This document shows positions 1-8,179 of a stretch of DNA of 64,000 nucleotides, one piece after another; the first letter of the stretch is position 1; each line of letters opens with the position of its first letter. Source of the stretch: Adlercreutzia sp. ZJ176 (GTDB lineage: Bacteria > Actinomycetota > Coriobacteriia > Coriobacteriales > Eggerthellaceae); contig NZ_JAAKEC010000006.1 of NCBI RefSeq assembly GCF_011038975.1, forward strand, positions 1 through 64,000, in the 5' to 3' direction. The position numbers were made by a program, and so were the translations under genes. Below the pieces are notes generated by a model. That model was not told where the DNA came from. It did no database searches and was given only the letters and a program-made list of their open reading frames with translations.

Positions 1-127
1 TTTGACGTCACGTGCTACCCAACTTTATTGAGAGATTGGAAGATTTTTGCAAATCAACAAAGAAACGTGGGGGAGGCAGCATAAATGCCCCAAAACAGAG
101 AAATCCCCCAACTTTTTAGAGAGAGCC
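1..127. mobile_element. Right end of an ISL3-type insertion sequence (cut by window start)
   Basis: These 127 bases align without gaps to the right end of the complete element at 170-2076 (positions 1950-2076), about 109 of 127 identical by eye. Read inward from position 127 the end begins GGCTCTCTCT, the GGCTCT-type terminus common in the ISL3 family. It is therefore the right end of a related but diverged copy whose body lies outside the window. The 8 bases after it (ATAAAGCA, 128-135) would be its target duplication, but the partner is not visible. Confidence 0.75.
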
Positions 128-434
128 ATAAAGCATAGTTGCTAGGCGGTTATATTACAAGGCAGTTTCGGTTCTGATCAACAAGTTGGGTAGAAAATCG
201 CAATAATCAACTCGCCATCAGGCAAAACACTCTAGATTGAACGTATCTTTGACAACTATAACCCCTGTTCAAACCCGATTTTGGGTACAACGAACTATGC
301 CCTTTATGGGGTTGATTTTTGCAGGTTCGGTTTTTAGCGCCCTACGGGCACAGATAGGCCAAGGACATCACCGTCTTCTTGCGCGGCGGCGCGGCATTAA
401 TCAAGGGCATCACCTCCAGATCAAAGGCGGTTCG

Positions 435-1601
435 CTAGCCCCTCGGGTCTTCGAACTTGACGCCGTTGATCTTGATGCCGCGCTTGATGATTTTCATGTA
501 GCCCAAAGACAAAAGACAACGTCTCCGCATGCGCTCGAATGTCTTGAACCCATAGCTTGTGCGTTTCAAGACCTTGATGGAGTTGTTGAGTCCTTCAGCT
601 GTAGCATTGGTCTTGTTGAACTTATATCCGTTAAGGACGCCTTCACGGTTGCGCTTGATGCTCTTGGCAGCTCGCCTCATCTCAGGTATTCCGCTTCTTA
701 TTGCAAGGCTAATCCAATTGGAAAGAGAGTCACGCTTCTCAGCACACCATGTCATGTCAGACCAGTTGCGGAACAGGTGCATGAGTTTGTATGCACACTT
801 AAGGTCGGGGTCAGCCTCCAGCAGGCGTTCAACCTTGGCAACACGTGCCTCACGGGGCTTCATGAAGGAAAGCTCCGCAATCTCTTCTTCGGTAAGGTCG
901 AGCGTGGACATCAAAGCGGCACGGTTGTCGGCGAGTTTCTCAGCGTATTCAAAGTCGATGCGCTCAAGCTCTTCTGGGCGCGTCAAGAAAAGCTTCCAGG
1001 CTTTGCGCATCTCCCTGCGCAGGGGTTTGGGCAGCGACTCGTCGTTCTGGACGTGCCTGCGCACGCTGTTGAAGGCCTCGGTCGCGAGCTTTACCACATG
1101 GAAGCGGTCGATACAAAGCGTAGCGTCAGGAAACCAGGTCTTTTGGGCACGTATGAACATAGCGCTCATGTCGCTACAGAAGTAGCGCACAGAGGCGCGT
1201 TCCTTTTGATCGAACCCTTCGAAGAAATGCCCTATGCACTTCGTGGTGAGATGCGGCAGTATCTCAACCAGAAAGCCTGTATCCCCATCAGCTATTGCCA
1301 CGGCCATTTTGCCCTCATTGGTGTTTGCCTTGAACTCGTCTATGCAAAGCGTTTCTGGCAGGTAGTGAGCATCGAGAATAGCCCGGTCGAGTACTTTGTT
1401 TACCATGTAGGTGCTCGGACCATTCTTCTCACTTGTTGCCTTCACGGACTTCTTGTCCATGAGGTCCATCAAGATCAGATCCTGTACGTCGACAGACATA
1501 TGGATAGAAGCACCTCCTATCATCTTATGACTCTCGCTCCAGGTCTTTTTGCACTTGGGGCAGATCATGCGCGTAACTTCAATCATCAGCATGAGCGGCA
1601 C
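435..1601 (-). CDS. ISL3 family transposase
   Basis: This 388-residue DDE transposase mobilises the surrounding element. It has the ISL3 catalytic layout: first Asp in CIDEFK (residue 88), second Asp in the family signature CIDRFHVVKL (residue 165), and Glu in TNATAEGLNNSIK (residue 336). The start is a GTG at 1601 right after an in-frame stop. The N terminus is short for the family: only one CxxC pair (CPKCKK, residues 14-19) of the usual zinc finger is in frame, and residues resembling the other half (VCRSC) lie upstream in another frame. The zinc finger may therefore be damaged, or translation may begin differently. The catalytic domain looks intact. A small ORF sits just upstream inside the element. 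Confidence 0.88.
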   Translation of the reverse strand: MPLMLMIEVTRMICPKCKKTWSESHKMIGGASIHMSVDVQDLILMDLMDKKSVKATSEKNGPSTYMVNKVLDRAILDAHYLPETLCIDEFKANTNEGKMAVAIADGDTGFLVEILPHLTTKCIGHFFEGFDQKERASVRYFCSDMSAMFIRAQKTWFPDATLCIDRFHVVKLATEAFNSVRRHVQNDESLPKPLRREMRKAWKLFLTRPEELERIDFEYAEKLADNRAALMSTLDLTEEEIAELSFMKPREARVAKVERLLEADPDLKCAYKLMHLFRNWSDMTWCAEKRDSLSNWISLAIRSGIPEMRRAAKSIKRNREGVLNGYKFNKTNATAEGLNNSIKVLKRTSYGFKTFERMRRRCLLSLGYMKIIKRGIKINGVKFEDPRG

Positions 1602-1645
1602 ACGGTGCGCCGGCGCATATCATACCTTGCGCCAGCGGTGGCCCT

Positions 1646-1771
1646 TTATATGAGCGTGTGCTCATCCCATAGTTCGACCAGATCAGCAACTGTTAGCTCA
1701 TCTGCAAATGATCTATCTGCGAGTGCTCGCCGCCAGGCGTTCACTTCCACAGGTGTCATCCCGTTGCTCAT
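1646..1771 (-). CDS. Small possible protein upstream of the transposase
   Basis: This is a 41-codon frame inside the insertion sequence, starting with ATG at 1771 behind a good ribosome-binding site (AGGAG, 7 bases upstream). It ends 45 bases before the transposase start, on the same strand. The product is acidic at its C terminus (ADLVELWDEHTLI). The frame stays open further upstream to a GTG at 1867, but the ATG has the better signal. I recognise no domain. The second ISL3-like element also has a small ORF before its transposase, so it may be an accessory gene, but chance cannot be excluded. Confidence 0.35.
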   Translation of the reverse strand: MSNGMTPVEVNAWRRALADRSFADELTVADLVELWDEHTLI

Positions 1772-2084
1772 GGTATTGCTCCTAACTGCTACGGACACGG
1801 GTTGCCATAGGGGTACAAGGGGAGGTGCGTTCTTCCCTTGTACCTTGTCTTTCCAACGCGCGGGCACACCCGCGCTCGCAGCGAACAGTTTCTCCTCGCG
1901 CGCCGGACGAGATGATCATAGGTCTGTAGATAGGAGCAAGGCCCTGTGTTTTGACGCCACGAGCCACCCAACTTCATTGGGAGATTGGAAGATTGTTGCG
2001 AAACAGCGGAGAAACGTAGGGGAGGCGGCGCAAATGCCCCGAAGCAGAGAAATCCCCCAACTTTTTAGGGAGAGCCGCAGTTTC

Positions 2085-2254
2085 GCGGTTTCTGCTGCCC
2101 ATTATTTATGCAATCAGCCTCACTTGTTCGGTTTCGGCGTCTTCATTCCTGTCTGTTATTTCGGCTGCGTATGCGGCTGTCTATTTGGCATATTTCATTG
2201 TTGTGTACGTCTATTCAGGCAATAGAGCGGGTGTAACGTGTGATAAGGAGTAGT
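2085..2254 (+). pseudogene. 3' remnant of a membrane-protein gene interrupted by the ISL3 element
   Basis: Read in the frame GCA GTT TCG through the target duplication, the bases after the insertion sequence encode a hydrophobic stretch (FLLPIIYAISLTC, then AAYAAVYLAYFIVVYVYS) ending in a short polar tail (GNRAGVTCDKE) and TAG at 2252-2254, just before ugd. The same frame continues left of the element (132-169). This looks like the C-terminal membrane segments of a polytopic protein. Next to ugd, a polysaccharide flippase or polymerase is possible, but that is only inferred from position. An in-frame stop at 129-131 shows the upstream part is also disrupted. Confidence 0.4.
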
Positions 2255-2260
2255 GATTGA

Positions 2261-3502
2261 GTGAAGATAGCAGTTGCCGGAACAGGATACGTAGGCTTGT
2301 CATTGGCTATATTGCTGGCGCAACATAACCAGGTTGAGGCCGTAGACGTGGCGGCCGAAAAGGTGGAGATGCTGTCACGGTGGAAGTCTCCTATACGCGA
2401 CGCCGAGATTGAGCGGTTCCTAGCAGAAGCAAAGCGGAGCGAGCGGAAGCTCGATCTGTGCCCTACGCTCGATGGTGCGGCGGCCTACGCGAGGGCGGAG
2501 TTGGTGGTCATCGCCACGCCTACGAACTACGACTCAGAGAGGAACTTCTTCGACACCTCCTACGTGGAACAGGTGGTTGAGCTGGTGTTGGAGGTGAACC
2601 CGTCGGCCGTCATGGTGGTGAAGTCCACCGTACCGGTGGGATACACAAAGCTTCTGGTGGAGCGCTATCCGCAGGGTAGGTTTCTGTTCTCGCCCGAGTT
2701 CCTGCGCGAGGGGCACGCCTTGTATGACAATCTGCACCCCTCGCGCATCATCGTGGGCGTGCCCTCGGAGTCGCGATTCGCAAGTGAACTCGAGGAGGCG
2801 GCGCATGTGTTCGCCGGGCTGCTCATGCAAGGGGCCGAGGAGCCCGAGGGTTCCATCCCTACGCTTGTGATGCGGGCCACCGAGGCCGAGGCCGTCAAGC
2901 TCTTTGCCAACACCTATCTGGCCCTTCGTGTTGCCTACTTTAACGAACTCGACACCTACGCGGCTGTGAGGGGTCTGAACGCCGCTCAGATTATCGAGGG
3001 AGTGGGGCTGGATCCGCGCATAGGGAGCCACTATAACAACCCTTCCTTCGGCTACGGCGGATACTGCCTACCTAAGGACACTAAGCAGCTGCTCGCTAAC
3101 TTTAAGAATGTTCCCCAGTGTATGGTTCAGGCCATCGTGGATGCCAACCGCATCCGCAAGGACTTTGTTGCCGAGGAGGTGATAGATCGTACCTGGAGGC
3201 TCGTCTATCAGGGCGTTGAGAGACCGGTGGTGGGTATTTACCGTCTTACTATGAAGACCGGCTCCGACAATTTCAGGGCTTCGTCTGTTCAAGGTGTTAT
3301 GAAGAGGATCAAGGCCAAGGGGATCCCGATGGTCGTCTACGAACCTACGCTTGATGCGCCGGACTTCTTCGGGAGCGAGGTTACTCACGACCTCGAGGGC
3401 TTCAAGGAGTGCTGTGACCTCATCGTGGCCAACCGCTGGAACCCCGAGCTTACCGACGTGGCGGAAAAGGTGTACACGCGCGATTTGTTCCGGAGGGACT
3501 AG
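2261..3502 (+). CDS. ugd: UDP-glucose 6-dehydrogenase (nucleotide-sugar dehydrogenase)
   Basis: Oxidises UDP-glucose to UDP-glucuronate with two NAD+, supplying acidic sugar for capsule or exopolysaccharide. The 413-residue product has the N-terminal NAD-binding GTGYVG motif (residues 7-12), the STVPVGYT and SPEFLREG stretches of the substrate site, the helix [22 protein letters not shown], and the catalytic cysteine in [10 protein letters not shown] (Cys269), followed by the C-terminal UDP-binding domain. The GTG start follows AAGGAG about 11 bases upstream. It lies between two insertion sequences and behind a broken membrane-protein gene, so it looks like the survivor of an eroded surface-polysaccharide locus. 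A related UDP-sugar dehydrogenase specificity cannot be excluded. Confidence 0.93.
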   Translation: MKIAVAGTGYVGLSLAILLAQHNQVEAVDVAAEKVEMLSRWKSPIRDAEIERFLAEAKRSERKLDLCPTLDGAAAYARAELVVIATPTNYDSERNFFDTSYVEQVVELVLEVNPSAVMVVKSTVPVGYTKLLVERYPQGRFLFSPEFLREGHALYDNLHPSRIIVGVPSESRFASELEEAAHVFAGLLMQGAEEPEGSIPTLVMRATEAEAVKLFANTYLALRVAYFNELDTYAAVRGLNAAQIIEGVGLDPRIGSHYNNPSFGYGGYCLPKDTKQLLANFKNVPQCMVQAIVDANRIRKDFVAEEVIDRTWRLVYQGVERPVVGIYRLTMKTGSDNFRASSVQGVMKRIKAKGIPMVVYEPTLDAPDFFGSEVTHDLEGFKECCDLIVANRWNPELTDVAEKVYTRDLFRRD

Positions 3503-3783
3503 GTGCAGCCTTTTTCGCGAGGAGCCGCCCTAAATCCGGCCTTTCCGATAATCGGCTTAATTCGCGTGGTAAGAATAGTCAAATCTAATGGGCCTTTCTG
3601 AAAATCGTGTTGCCGATAAGGCCAAAACATTAACTTGATCAGGCGTTATGTATGAGAATTAAGTCGGCAACACCAGATTCAGAAGAAACGTGGTAGGTTT
3701 TAGGCCGCACTATCAGATGCCCTTGGATTCAAGGGTTTCAAAAACAAGCTATGAGACGCAGCTTTGCAACTGAGACAACGACG

Positions 3784-5144
3784 TTATGCGACCTTGGGTC
3801 CGGGCGGGCCCCTGGGCGCAGACCGGTGCGTCATGTGCGGCCCCTGGCGCTTCTTCTTGCGCTTGGCGGCAGCGGCGGCCTGGGCCTTCTTTCTTCTCTC
3901 GCAGGCGGTGGCGCTCTCGACGGCGTCAGGTGCGCCGAAGGCCAGAAGCAAACGGCGCCTTGTCTCTTCAAAGGTGCCGAACCCGCGGCTCTTGCGCTTG
4001 AGCTCCTTGATCTTGTCGTTGGTCGACTCCGCGCGCGCGGTGTTGATGCGGCTTATCGTCGCGGTCGCCAGGTACTGCTTGCGTCTGGACACGGTCTTGG
4101 CGAAGCGTCGCATCTCGGAAACCTCGAGCCCGCTCGCCTTGCTGACCCGGTTGTCGAGCGCCTTCTCGCATTCTTGTCTGTCGTTCCAGCTATGATCTTG
4201 CCATATGCAGCAGGGCTGGAGCACGAGGTGGGCCTGCCGCAAAAAGGAGTGCTTGGAGTCGCATATCGCGAGCACGTCGCAGATCGTCTTCCTCTCGGCC
4301 TCGATCCACGGCGCGTATCCGTGCTCGCGCCTTCTTTTTGCGCGGTTGACCGCGAGCTTTTTGTGGCGCCTCTTGATGTCGGCGCTGTTGCCCGCGCCCT
4401 TCTGCAGACGACGCCTGTCTTTGCGACGTGGAACCGGTCGACGCCTGTGCATGCGCTCCTGCACCACCTCCTCGCCGCGTCCAGGTAGGCGTCGTGCATG
4501 TCCGAGCAGAAGAAGGAGACGCGTTTGCGCTCGTCAAGACCGAACTGCCCGTACCACCTGTCCATGTCATCTTCGCCTCTGCCTTCCATGACGTCTGTCG
4601 GATGCCCCGTGGCGCCGTCGTAGGCGCAGGCCCAGAACACACACGCCTGCTTTCCCGTGTCGACCTCCCGGTAGCTTTTGGAATGGATCTCGTCCATGAG
4701 CAGGATTTTAGGGAGCCTTGGCTTTCCGATGTGCATGCTGCTTATGGCAAGGCGCACGGTGTCGTGCGAGATGCCGCAGGCTCGGGCGACCTCGGCCATG
4801 GTCTGCCGCCTTCTCAGAAGATCGATGACGCGTGCCTCAAGAGCGTCAGTTATGGCAGGGCTTGCGACGGAGGCGAAGGGGACGTCCGCGCTGTGCGTTG
4901 CCCCGCATCTTCTGCACCTGTGCCTGCGAACCTTCACGGTCAACGTGCAGGGCGTCTCGCCAACGACGTGCGCCATGCGCTTGGAGAAGCTGCCATGCCC
5001 TGTCATGGCGCGCCCGCACCGGGGACATGCGGGATCGGGGTCGTCGACTATGACGCGGAGATCGGAAAAGCCGGCGTTGATGCCCGCCTTGTCCACGCGC
5101 ACGGCGTTTGGCAGCCCGACGTCTTCAGGATGCATCCTGCTCAT
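3784..5144 (-). pseudogene. ISL3 family transposase, frameshifted
   Basis: Reading leftward, the first frame (5144 down to about 4420) encodes an ISL3 transposase N terminus with two CxxC pairs (CPRCG and CRRCG), a helix-turn-helix (MAEVARACGISHDTVRLA), a first catalytic Asp in LLMDEIH and a second in GVDRFHVAK. Family similarity then stops. It resumes one base back in another frame that runs to 3784 and holds the catalytic Glu (ARAESTNDKIKELKRKSRGF). The shift falls at AAAG (4419-4422 on the plus strand as CTTT). Together the frames give a full-length transposase. A disabling mutation, a sequencing error and programmed -1 slippage at Lys AAG are all possible; the first is simplest because the family is normally read from one frame. 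Confidence 0.8.
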
Positions 5145-5515
5145 GAGGCCATCACCCAGCCCACGAAGCCCGAGATAGCGGCGGCGCACCACCCCGGGCA
5201 GTCGTCGACGGCGCCGTCGTCGAAGGCGCACCCGCGCGAGAAGCACTTCTCCGCGAGCGCCTCGGCGCACAGCGCGTCCCACGCGCTGTGCTCGCCCCGC
5301 TCGATCTTCTCAAGAGCCGCAAGTTCTACCTCGTGCGCGCAAAGCGCGCTGCCGTCGGGCTTTGCGCGCACGCTTGCGTATGCGTTAGGCATAAGTCCCT
5401 GCGCATACGCCAGCCTTTTTTCTTGTTGGCTTCTCTGCTGTTCACGGAGCCGCTCCAATCCTCCGATGACGCAGATGCCGCAATGGGGGTGCGAGGCGTT
5501 TCCGCCGCCTTGCAC
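5141..5515 (-). CDS. Hypothetical protein coupled to the ISL3-like transposase
   Basis: A 124-residue frame starting with GTG at 5515 and overlapping the transposase start by four bases (ATGA), the arrangement of translational coupling. The product has an N-terminal HPHCGIC segment, a charged helical stretch (ERLREQQRSQQEKRL), a patch EHSAWDALCAEALAEKC and several further cysteines. I recognise no family. Its position inside the element ends suggests a passenger or accessory gene of the insertion sequence. Both insertion sequences here have a small ORF directly upstream of the transposase. Confidence 0.5.
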   Translation of the reverse strand: MQGGGNASHPHCGICVIGGLERLREQQRSQQEKRLAYAQGLMPNAYASVRAKPDGSALCAHEVELAALEKIERGEHSAWDALCAEALAEKCFSRGCAFDDGAVDDCPGWCAAAISGFVGWVMAS

Positions 5516-5914
5516 CCTCTGCTCTTTTGCTTCCGATACGCTCTTGGATCCGCGCTATCGGAAATCGTCGTCGATAGATTTGATCGGAAGCCGAAGACGA
5601 TCATGAAAGCAGCGGCATGAGATCGCAATACCCCAGTTCAGATAAGGTGAGCAACACGACTCTGGTGGAAAGTTGTGTTGCTAGGCCCAAAATGGAGGCA
5701 GAAATTGGCAAAGCAGCACCAGATTCGGAAAGGCCGACGAGACCTACCTCGGCGTGACGCTCTCGGGCGCCGGCGCGGCGATCTTGCAAACAGCGGCCGA
5801 GCAGGAGCTGTGCTTGTGGCCGGCTCATCCTCTTTCTTCGGTGGCTTTTCAGGTCCTGTGGATTGCGTATTCACAGAAGTTTCGACCCTCAGTGACTCGA
5901 CTATCTCCAGACCG

Positions 5915-6643
5915 CTACGCAACGCCGCCCCCCTTGCCCATGAACGGACGCAAGTGCTCAATGAGCTTGTGGACCATGGTGCCAGGGCGCGACGCCTCAG
6001 GCGTCTTCCCGGCATTGCGATCTTCAAGTTTGCGGGCGTTCGCAAGCGCCACGTCGAGGCGCGGTTCGAGCAACGCGAACATCCCAGGTGTGCTCTTGTG
6101 GTAGGGTCCCGCGCCCATCTTGGCGAGGTGCGCGTCGAGCTTGGGGCCGTACATGCATCGGCTGAGGTCCGCCTGCAGGTACTCGAAGTGTAGCAGGTAC
6201 CATAGCTCGAAGCACTCATTAGACCATATCGCGTGGAAGCGCGCGCCGCCGGCGTCCTCAGCCTCGCATGCCGCTGCGACGGCGTTGAAGTTTTCCGCGG
6301 CGAAGCTGTCCCGATCGTAGACGACCCACACATGCGTGTACCCCCGCGCGCTCGACTTGGCAAGCGCCTGCGCGTGGGCGAGCAGCGAGAGCGTGTTCAT
6401 GCCGACGCCCCTGACGTCGACGGTGACCCAGTCTCCGCGGTGCTCGGCGTTCACGCGTTGGCGGATCTCCTCGAAGTACAACGGTTCGGTCTTGGTTCCC
6501 TCGGTCACGATCAGGTGGTGCTCGGGGCGCAAGGCGACCTTACGCGCCTTGTCCCTCGGTCCCGGCCAGCTCCTCTTCATCCGGGTCGCTGCCGATTCCC
6601 TTGCTCTCTTGACCTCGCTGTGCTTCGGCGGCTTATTGCTCAT
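5915..6643 (-). CDS. RloB-like protein, partner of an AAA ATPase (AbiL-type defence)
   Basis: This 242-residue protein carries RloB-family hallmarks: TEGTKTEPLYF near residue 47 (the TOPRIM-like acidic motif), an acidic DRD motif in VVYDRDSF, and SNECFELWYLLHF. RloB proteins are predicted nucleases related to TOPRIM folds. The start ATG at 6643 overlaps the end of the upstream ATPase gene by 11 bases (ATGAGCAATAA), so the two are co-translated. An AAA ATPase followed by RloB is the layout of the lactococcal abortive-infection system AbiL and of Rlo genes found in restriction loci. A defence role is inferred from this pairing and the accessory setting. An earlier frame extension is a shadow of the ATPase. 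Confidence 0.85.
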   Translation of the reverse strand: MSNKPPKHSEVKRARESAATRMKRSWPGPRDKARKVALRPEHHLIVTEGTKTEPLYFEEIRQRVNAEHRGDWVTVDVRGVGMNTLSLLAHAQALAKSSARGYTHVWVVYDRDSFAAENFNAVAAACEAEDAGGARFHAIWSNECFELWYLLHFEYLQADLSRCMYGPKLDAHLAKMGAGPYHKSTPGMFALLEPRLDVALANARKLEDRNAGKTPEASRPGTMVHKLIEHLRPFMGKGGGVA

Positions 6644-7847
6644 CGCCCGCACCCCACTCGAGCATGCTGCGCAGGTACGGGTCAGCGCCGTATTGGCCGG
6701 CCAGGTACTGCCTGTCATAGGCGTTCTGCGTACGTATGCGCTTGCCCTCGACGTCCACGATATCGGCCAGCGAGTAGAGTTCCGATGCACCGCTGTCGCC
6801 CTTGGCAGCGAACCAGATCTCGTCGCGGCGGAACGTCGCGCTGTTGAGCGTCGACATGTCATGCGACGTAAACACGAGCTGGGCCCTGTTGGGATTTGTG
6901 GCAGGGTCCGTGAACAGTCGGATGACGTAGCGCAGGAGCTTCGGGTGCAGTTTTGCGTCCATCTCGTCGGAGACGACCAGCGACCCGCTCGCGAGTGCGT
7001 CTAGCATGCGCGGTGCCAACCCCAGGAGTTTCTTGGTGCCGTTCGACTCCTCCGCGAGTTCGAGCTCGGTGTCGCCCCCGGCCTCGTGGGTGAGGTAGAC
7101 GCCTTCCAGTCTGTCCTCGCCGTCGCGCTGATAGCGTATGCCGGTGATGTCGATGTCCATGCCGTTGAGCATGCGAACGACCCGCCGCTGCAGGTCCTTG
7201 TCGTCGACCCCGTACATATAATCTTCCAGGTTTGGCTGCGAGTAGTCCAGGAACTTGCAGCCAAGGAACCAGGCGAAGGCCGTGTCGACGGGTTCTAAGT
7301 CGTAGTTGATCGCGAGGAACGACAGCAAGGGCATCATGGTGTCCACCTTCGTGCTCACGCCCTTGCGCCGAAGAGACGAGCCCAGCTCGATCTTGCCGTC
7401 TGATCGCTCGAACAGGGTAGCCGTTGAGCCCTTGCCGGGCTTGCGGCGATGCAGGTACTCCTCCTCGACCTTACCGCGGTTGACCGACAGGACGTAGCGG
7501 TACGTGTAGCCGGCCGCCTCGAACACGGCGCGGAACGTTGTCGGCGAGGCTGCGGACTCGGCGTCGAAGGCGTAGGGCCGGCACTCTATGGGGGCCGCCC
7601 GCCCGCCCTTCATCCGCATGAGTAGCCACGGCCACGCGACCGAGCGGCACAGGCACTCGAAGGCCTGCAGCGCGCTCGACTTGCCACCGCCGTTGGGGCC
7701 GTACAGGACGGCGACGGGCAGTAGGTGCCGCCCGCCGAGCCCCTCGAGTAGCGTGTCGGAATGCTCCGCGATGCCGGCGGCTTCCATGCTCAGTTCAGCC
7801 TCGTCGCGATAGCACTTAAAGTTCTCGAAAGTGAAGCTCACTAGCAT
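6633..7847 (-). CDS. AAA family ATPase (AbiL-type, RloB-associated)
   Basis: A 404-residue ATPase of the ABC/SMC-like AAA_15/AAA_21 group. It begins with the typical FTFENFKCY start, has a Walker A LYGPNGGGKSS near residue 48, and near its C terminus a Walker B-like VVSDEMDAKLHPKLL followed by the conserved His of FTSHD. The Walker B acidic pair (SDEMD) looks functional. It is the first gene of a two-gene operon with the RloB-like gene. In related two-gene systems the ATPase senses phage infection and licenses the nuclease; here that is inference. The promoter region carries a 25-bp dyad suggesting repression. Confidence 0.86.
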   Translation of the reverse strand: MLVSFTFENFKCYRDEAELSMEAAGIAEHSDTLLEGLGGRHLLPVAVLYGPNGGGKSSALQAFECLCRSVAWPWLLMRMKGGRAAPIECRPYAFDAESAASPTTFRAVFEAAGYTYRYVLSVNRGKVEEEYLHRRKPGKGSTATLFERSDGKIELGSSLRRKGVSTKVDTMMPLLSFLAINYDLEPVDTAFAWFLGCKFLDYSQPNLEDYMYGVDDKDLQRRVVRMLNGMDIDITGIRYQRDGEDRLEGVYLTHEAGGDTELELAEESNGTKKLLGLAPRMLDALASGSLVVSDEMDAKLHPKLLRYVIRLFTDPATNPNRAQLVFTSHDMSTLNSATFRRDEIWFAAKGDSGASELYSLADIVDVEGKRIRTQNAYDRQYLAGQYGADPYLRSMLEWGAGDEQ

Positions 7848-7877
7848 TTCAATTTCCCCTTACACCTTATATGAATT

Positions 7878-7902
7878 AATATAGTAGAAATACTACCATA
7901 TT
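7878..7902. promoter_or_regulatory. Dyad operator overlapping the ATPase-RloB promoter
   Basis: The sequence is a near-perfect palindrome: arm AATATAGTAG, a short AAA centre, arm TACTACCATATT. On the minus strand it coincides with a plausible -10 (TATATT) and its spacer, with a weak -35 (GTCAAA) 17 bases upstream, 40-60 bases before the ATPase start. A dyad over the -10 is what a repressor operator looks like. Neither ATPase-RloB gene encodes an obvious DNA-binding repressor, so the regulator is unknown. The HipB operator nearby has a different sequence. Confidence 0.45.
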
Positions 7903-8148
7903 TGACTTTACAATAGCAACTTGTTGTTTTTTCAACGTGAGAAGAAACCGAAGAAACAGCGGAATGCCGCACACGCTTAATCCAGAAGGATTCGGCGTAC
8001 ATGCGAAACCTCATGGGAAAGCCGCGCACAGCTTGGGAAAGGCCGGAAATGAAGACTGAACCACATGAAATCTAGAACACCCAACATTGTTTTAAATTTG
8101 ATTCATGATTCCCATCGTCTTCCTAGCAATACTCGTCAGTTTTGCTAA

Positions 8149-8170
8149 AATGAATCAAATCTGATTCATT
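8149..8170. promoter_or_regulatory. HipB-type operator upstream of hipBA
   Basis: A perfect inverted repeat, AATGAATCA, four bases, TGATTCATT, lies directly before the ribosome-binding site of hipB. A further partial copy (TTTGATTCATGA) sits at about 8097-8108. A TAAAAT at 8146-8151 is a plausible -10 overlapping the operator. Autorepression of hipBA through palindromic operators is established for Escherichia coli; this arrangement implies the same here. Confidence 0.7.
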
Positions 8171-8179
8171 GGAGGTCAT

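Larger units (their letters stand above)
170..2076. mobile_element. Complete ISL3-family insertion sequence, 1,907 bp
   Basis: The left end starts GGTTCTGATCAACAAGTTGGG at 170 and the right end, read inward from 2076, starts GGCTCTCCCTAAAAAGTTGGG; 15 of 21 bases match. The element is bracketed by an exact 8-bp direct repeat, GCAGTTTC, at 162-169 and 2077-2084, the duplication length expected for ISL3 transposition. It carries one DDE transposase on the minus strand (435-1601), a small possible ORF (1646-1771), about 260 bp of non-coding left end and about 300 bp of right end. It landed in what looks like a membrane-protein gene upstream of ugd. The intact target duplication suggests a relatively recent insertion. 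Confidence 0.88.
3591..5735. mobile_element. ISL3-like insertion sequence, probably inactive
   Basis: The candidate ends are GGCCTTTCTGAAAATCGTGT at 3591 and, read inward from 5735, GGCCTTTCCGAATCTGGTGC; 18 of the first 24 bases match. Several copies of a CAACACxxGAxT-like motif lie just inside both ends (about 3604-3680 and 5651-5730), as expected for transposase-binding subterminal repeats. Between them are an ISL3 transposase in two frames and an upstream 124-residue ORF. The flanking 8-mers (3583-3590 and 5736-5743) do not match, so no target duplication supports these exact ends. Another GGCCTTTCCGA lies outside at 3538 and is an alternative left end. Confidence 0.65.

Noticed and set aside
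237-2225. Long plus-strand open frame of 662 codons across the first insertion sequence
   Set aside because: It runs antisense to the ISL3 transposase, has no domain similarity and merges unrelated regions; it is open because of base composition.
3583-5743. Target-site duplication of the second ISL3-like element
   Set aside because: The 8 bases outside the proposed ends differ, and the alternative left end at 3538 gives no match either.
5736-5914. Plus-strand frame reading ADETYLGVTLSGAGAAIL just right of the second insertion sequence
   Set aside because: It reads like the tail of a protein but is too short, has no start and matches no family I recognise.
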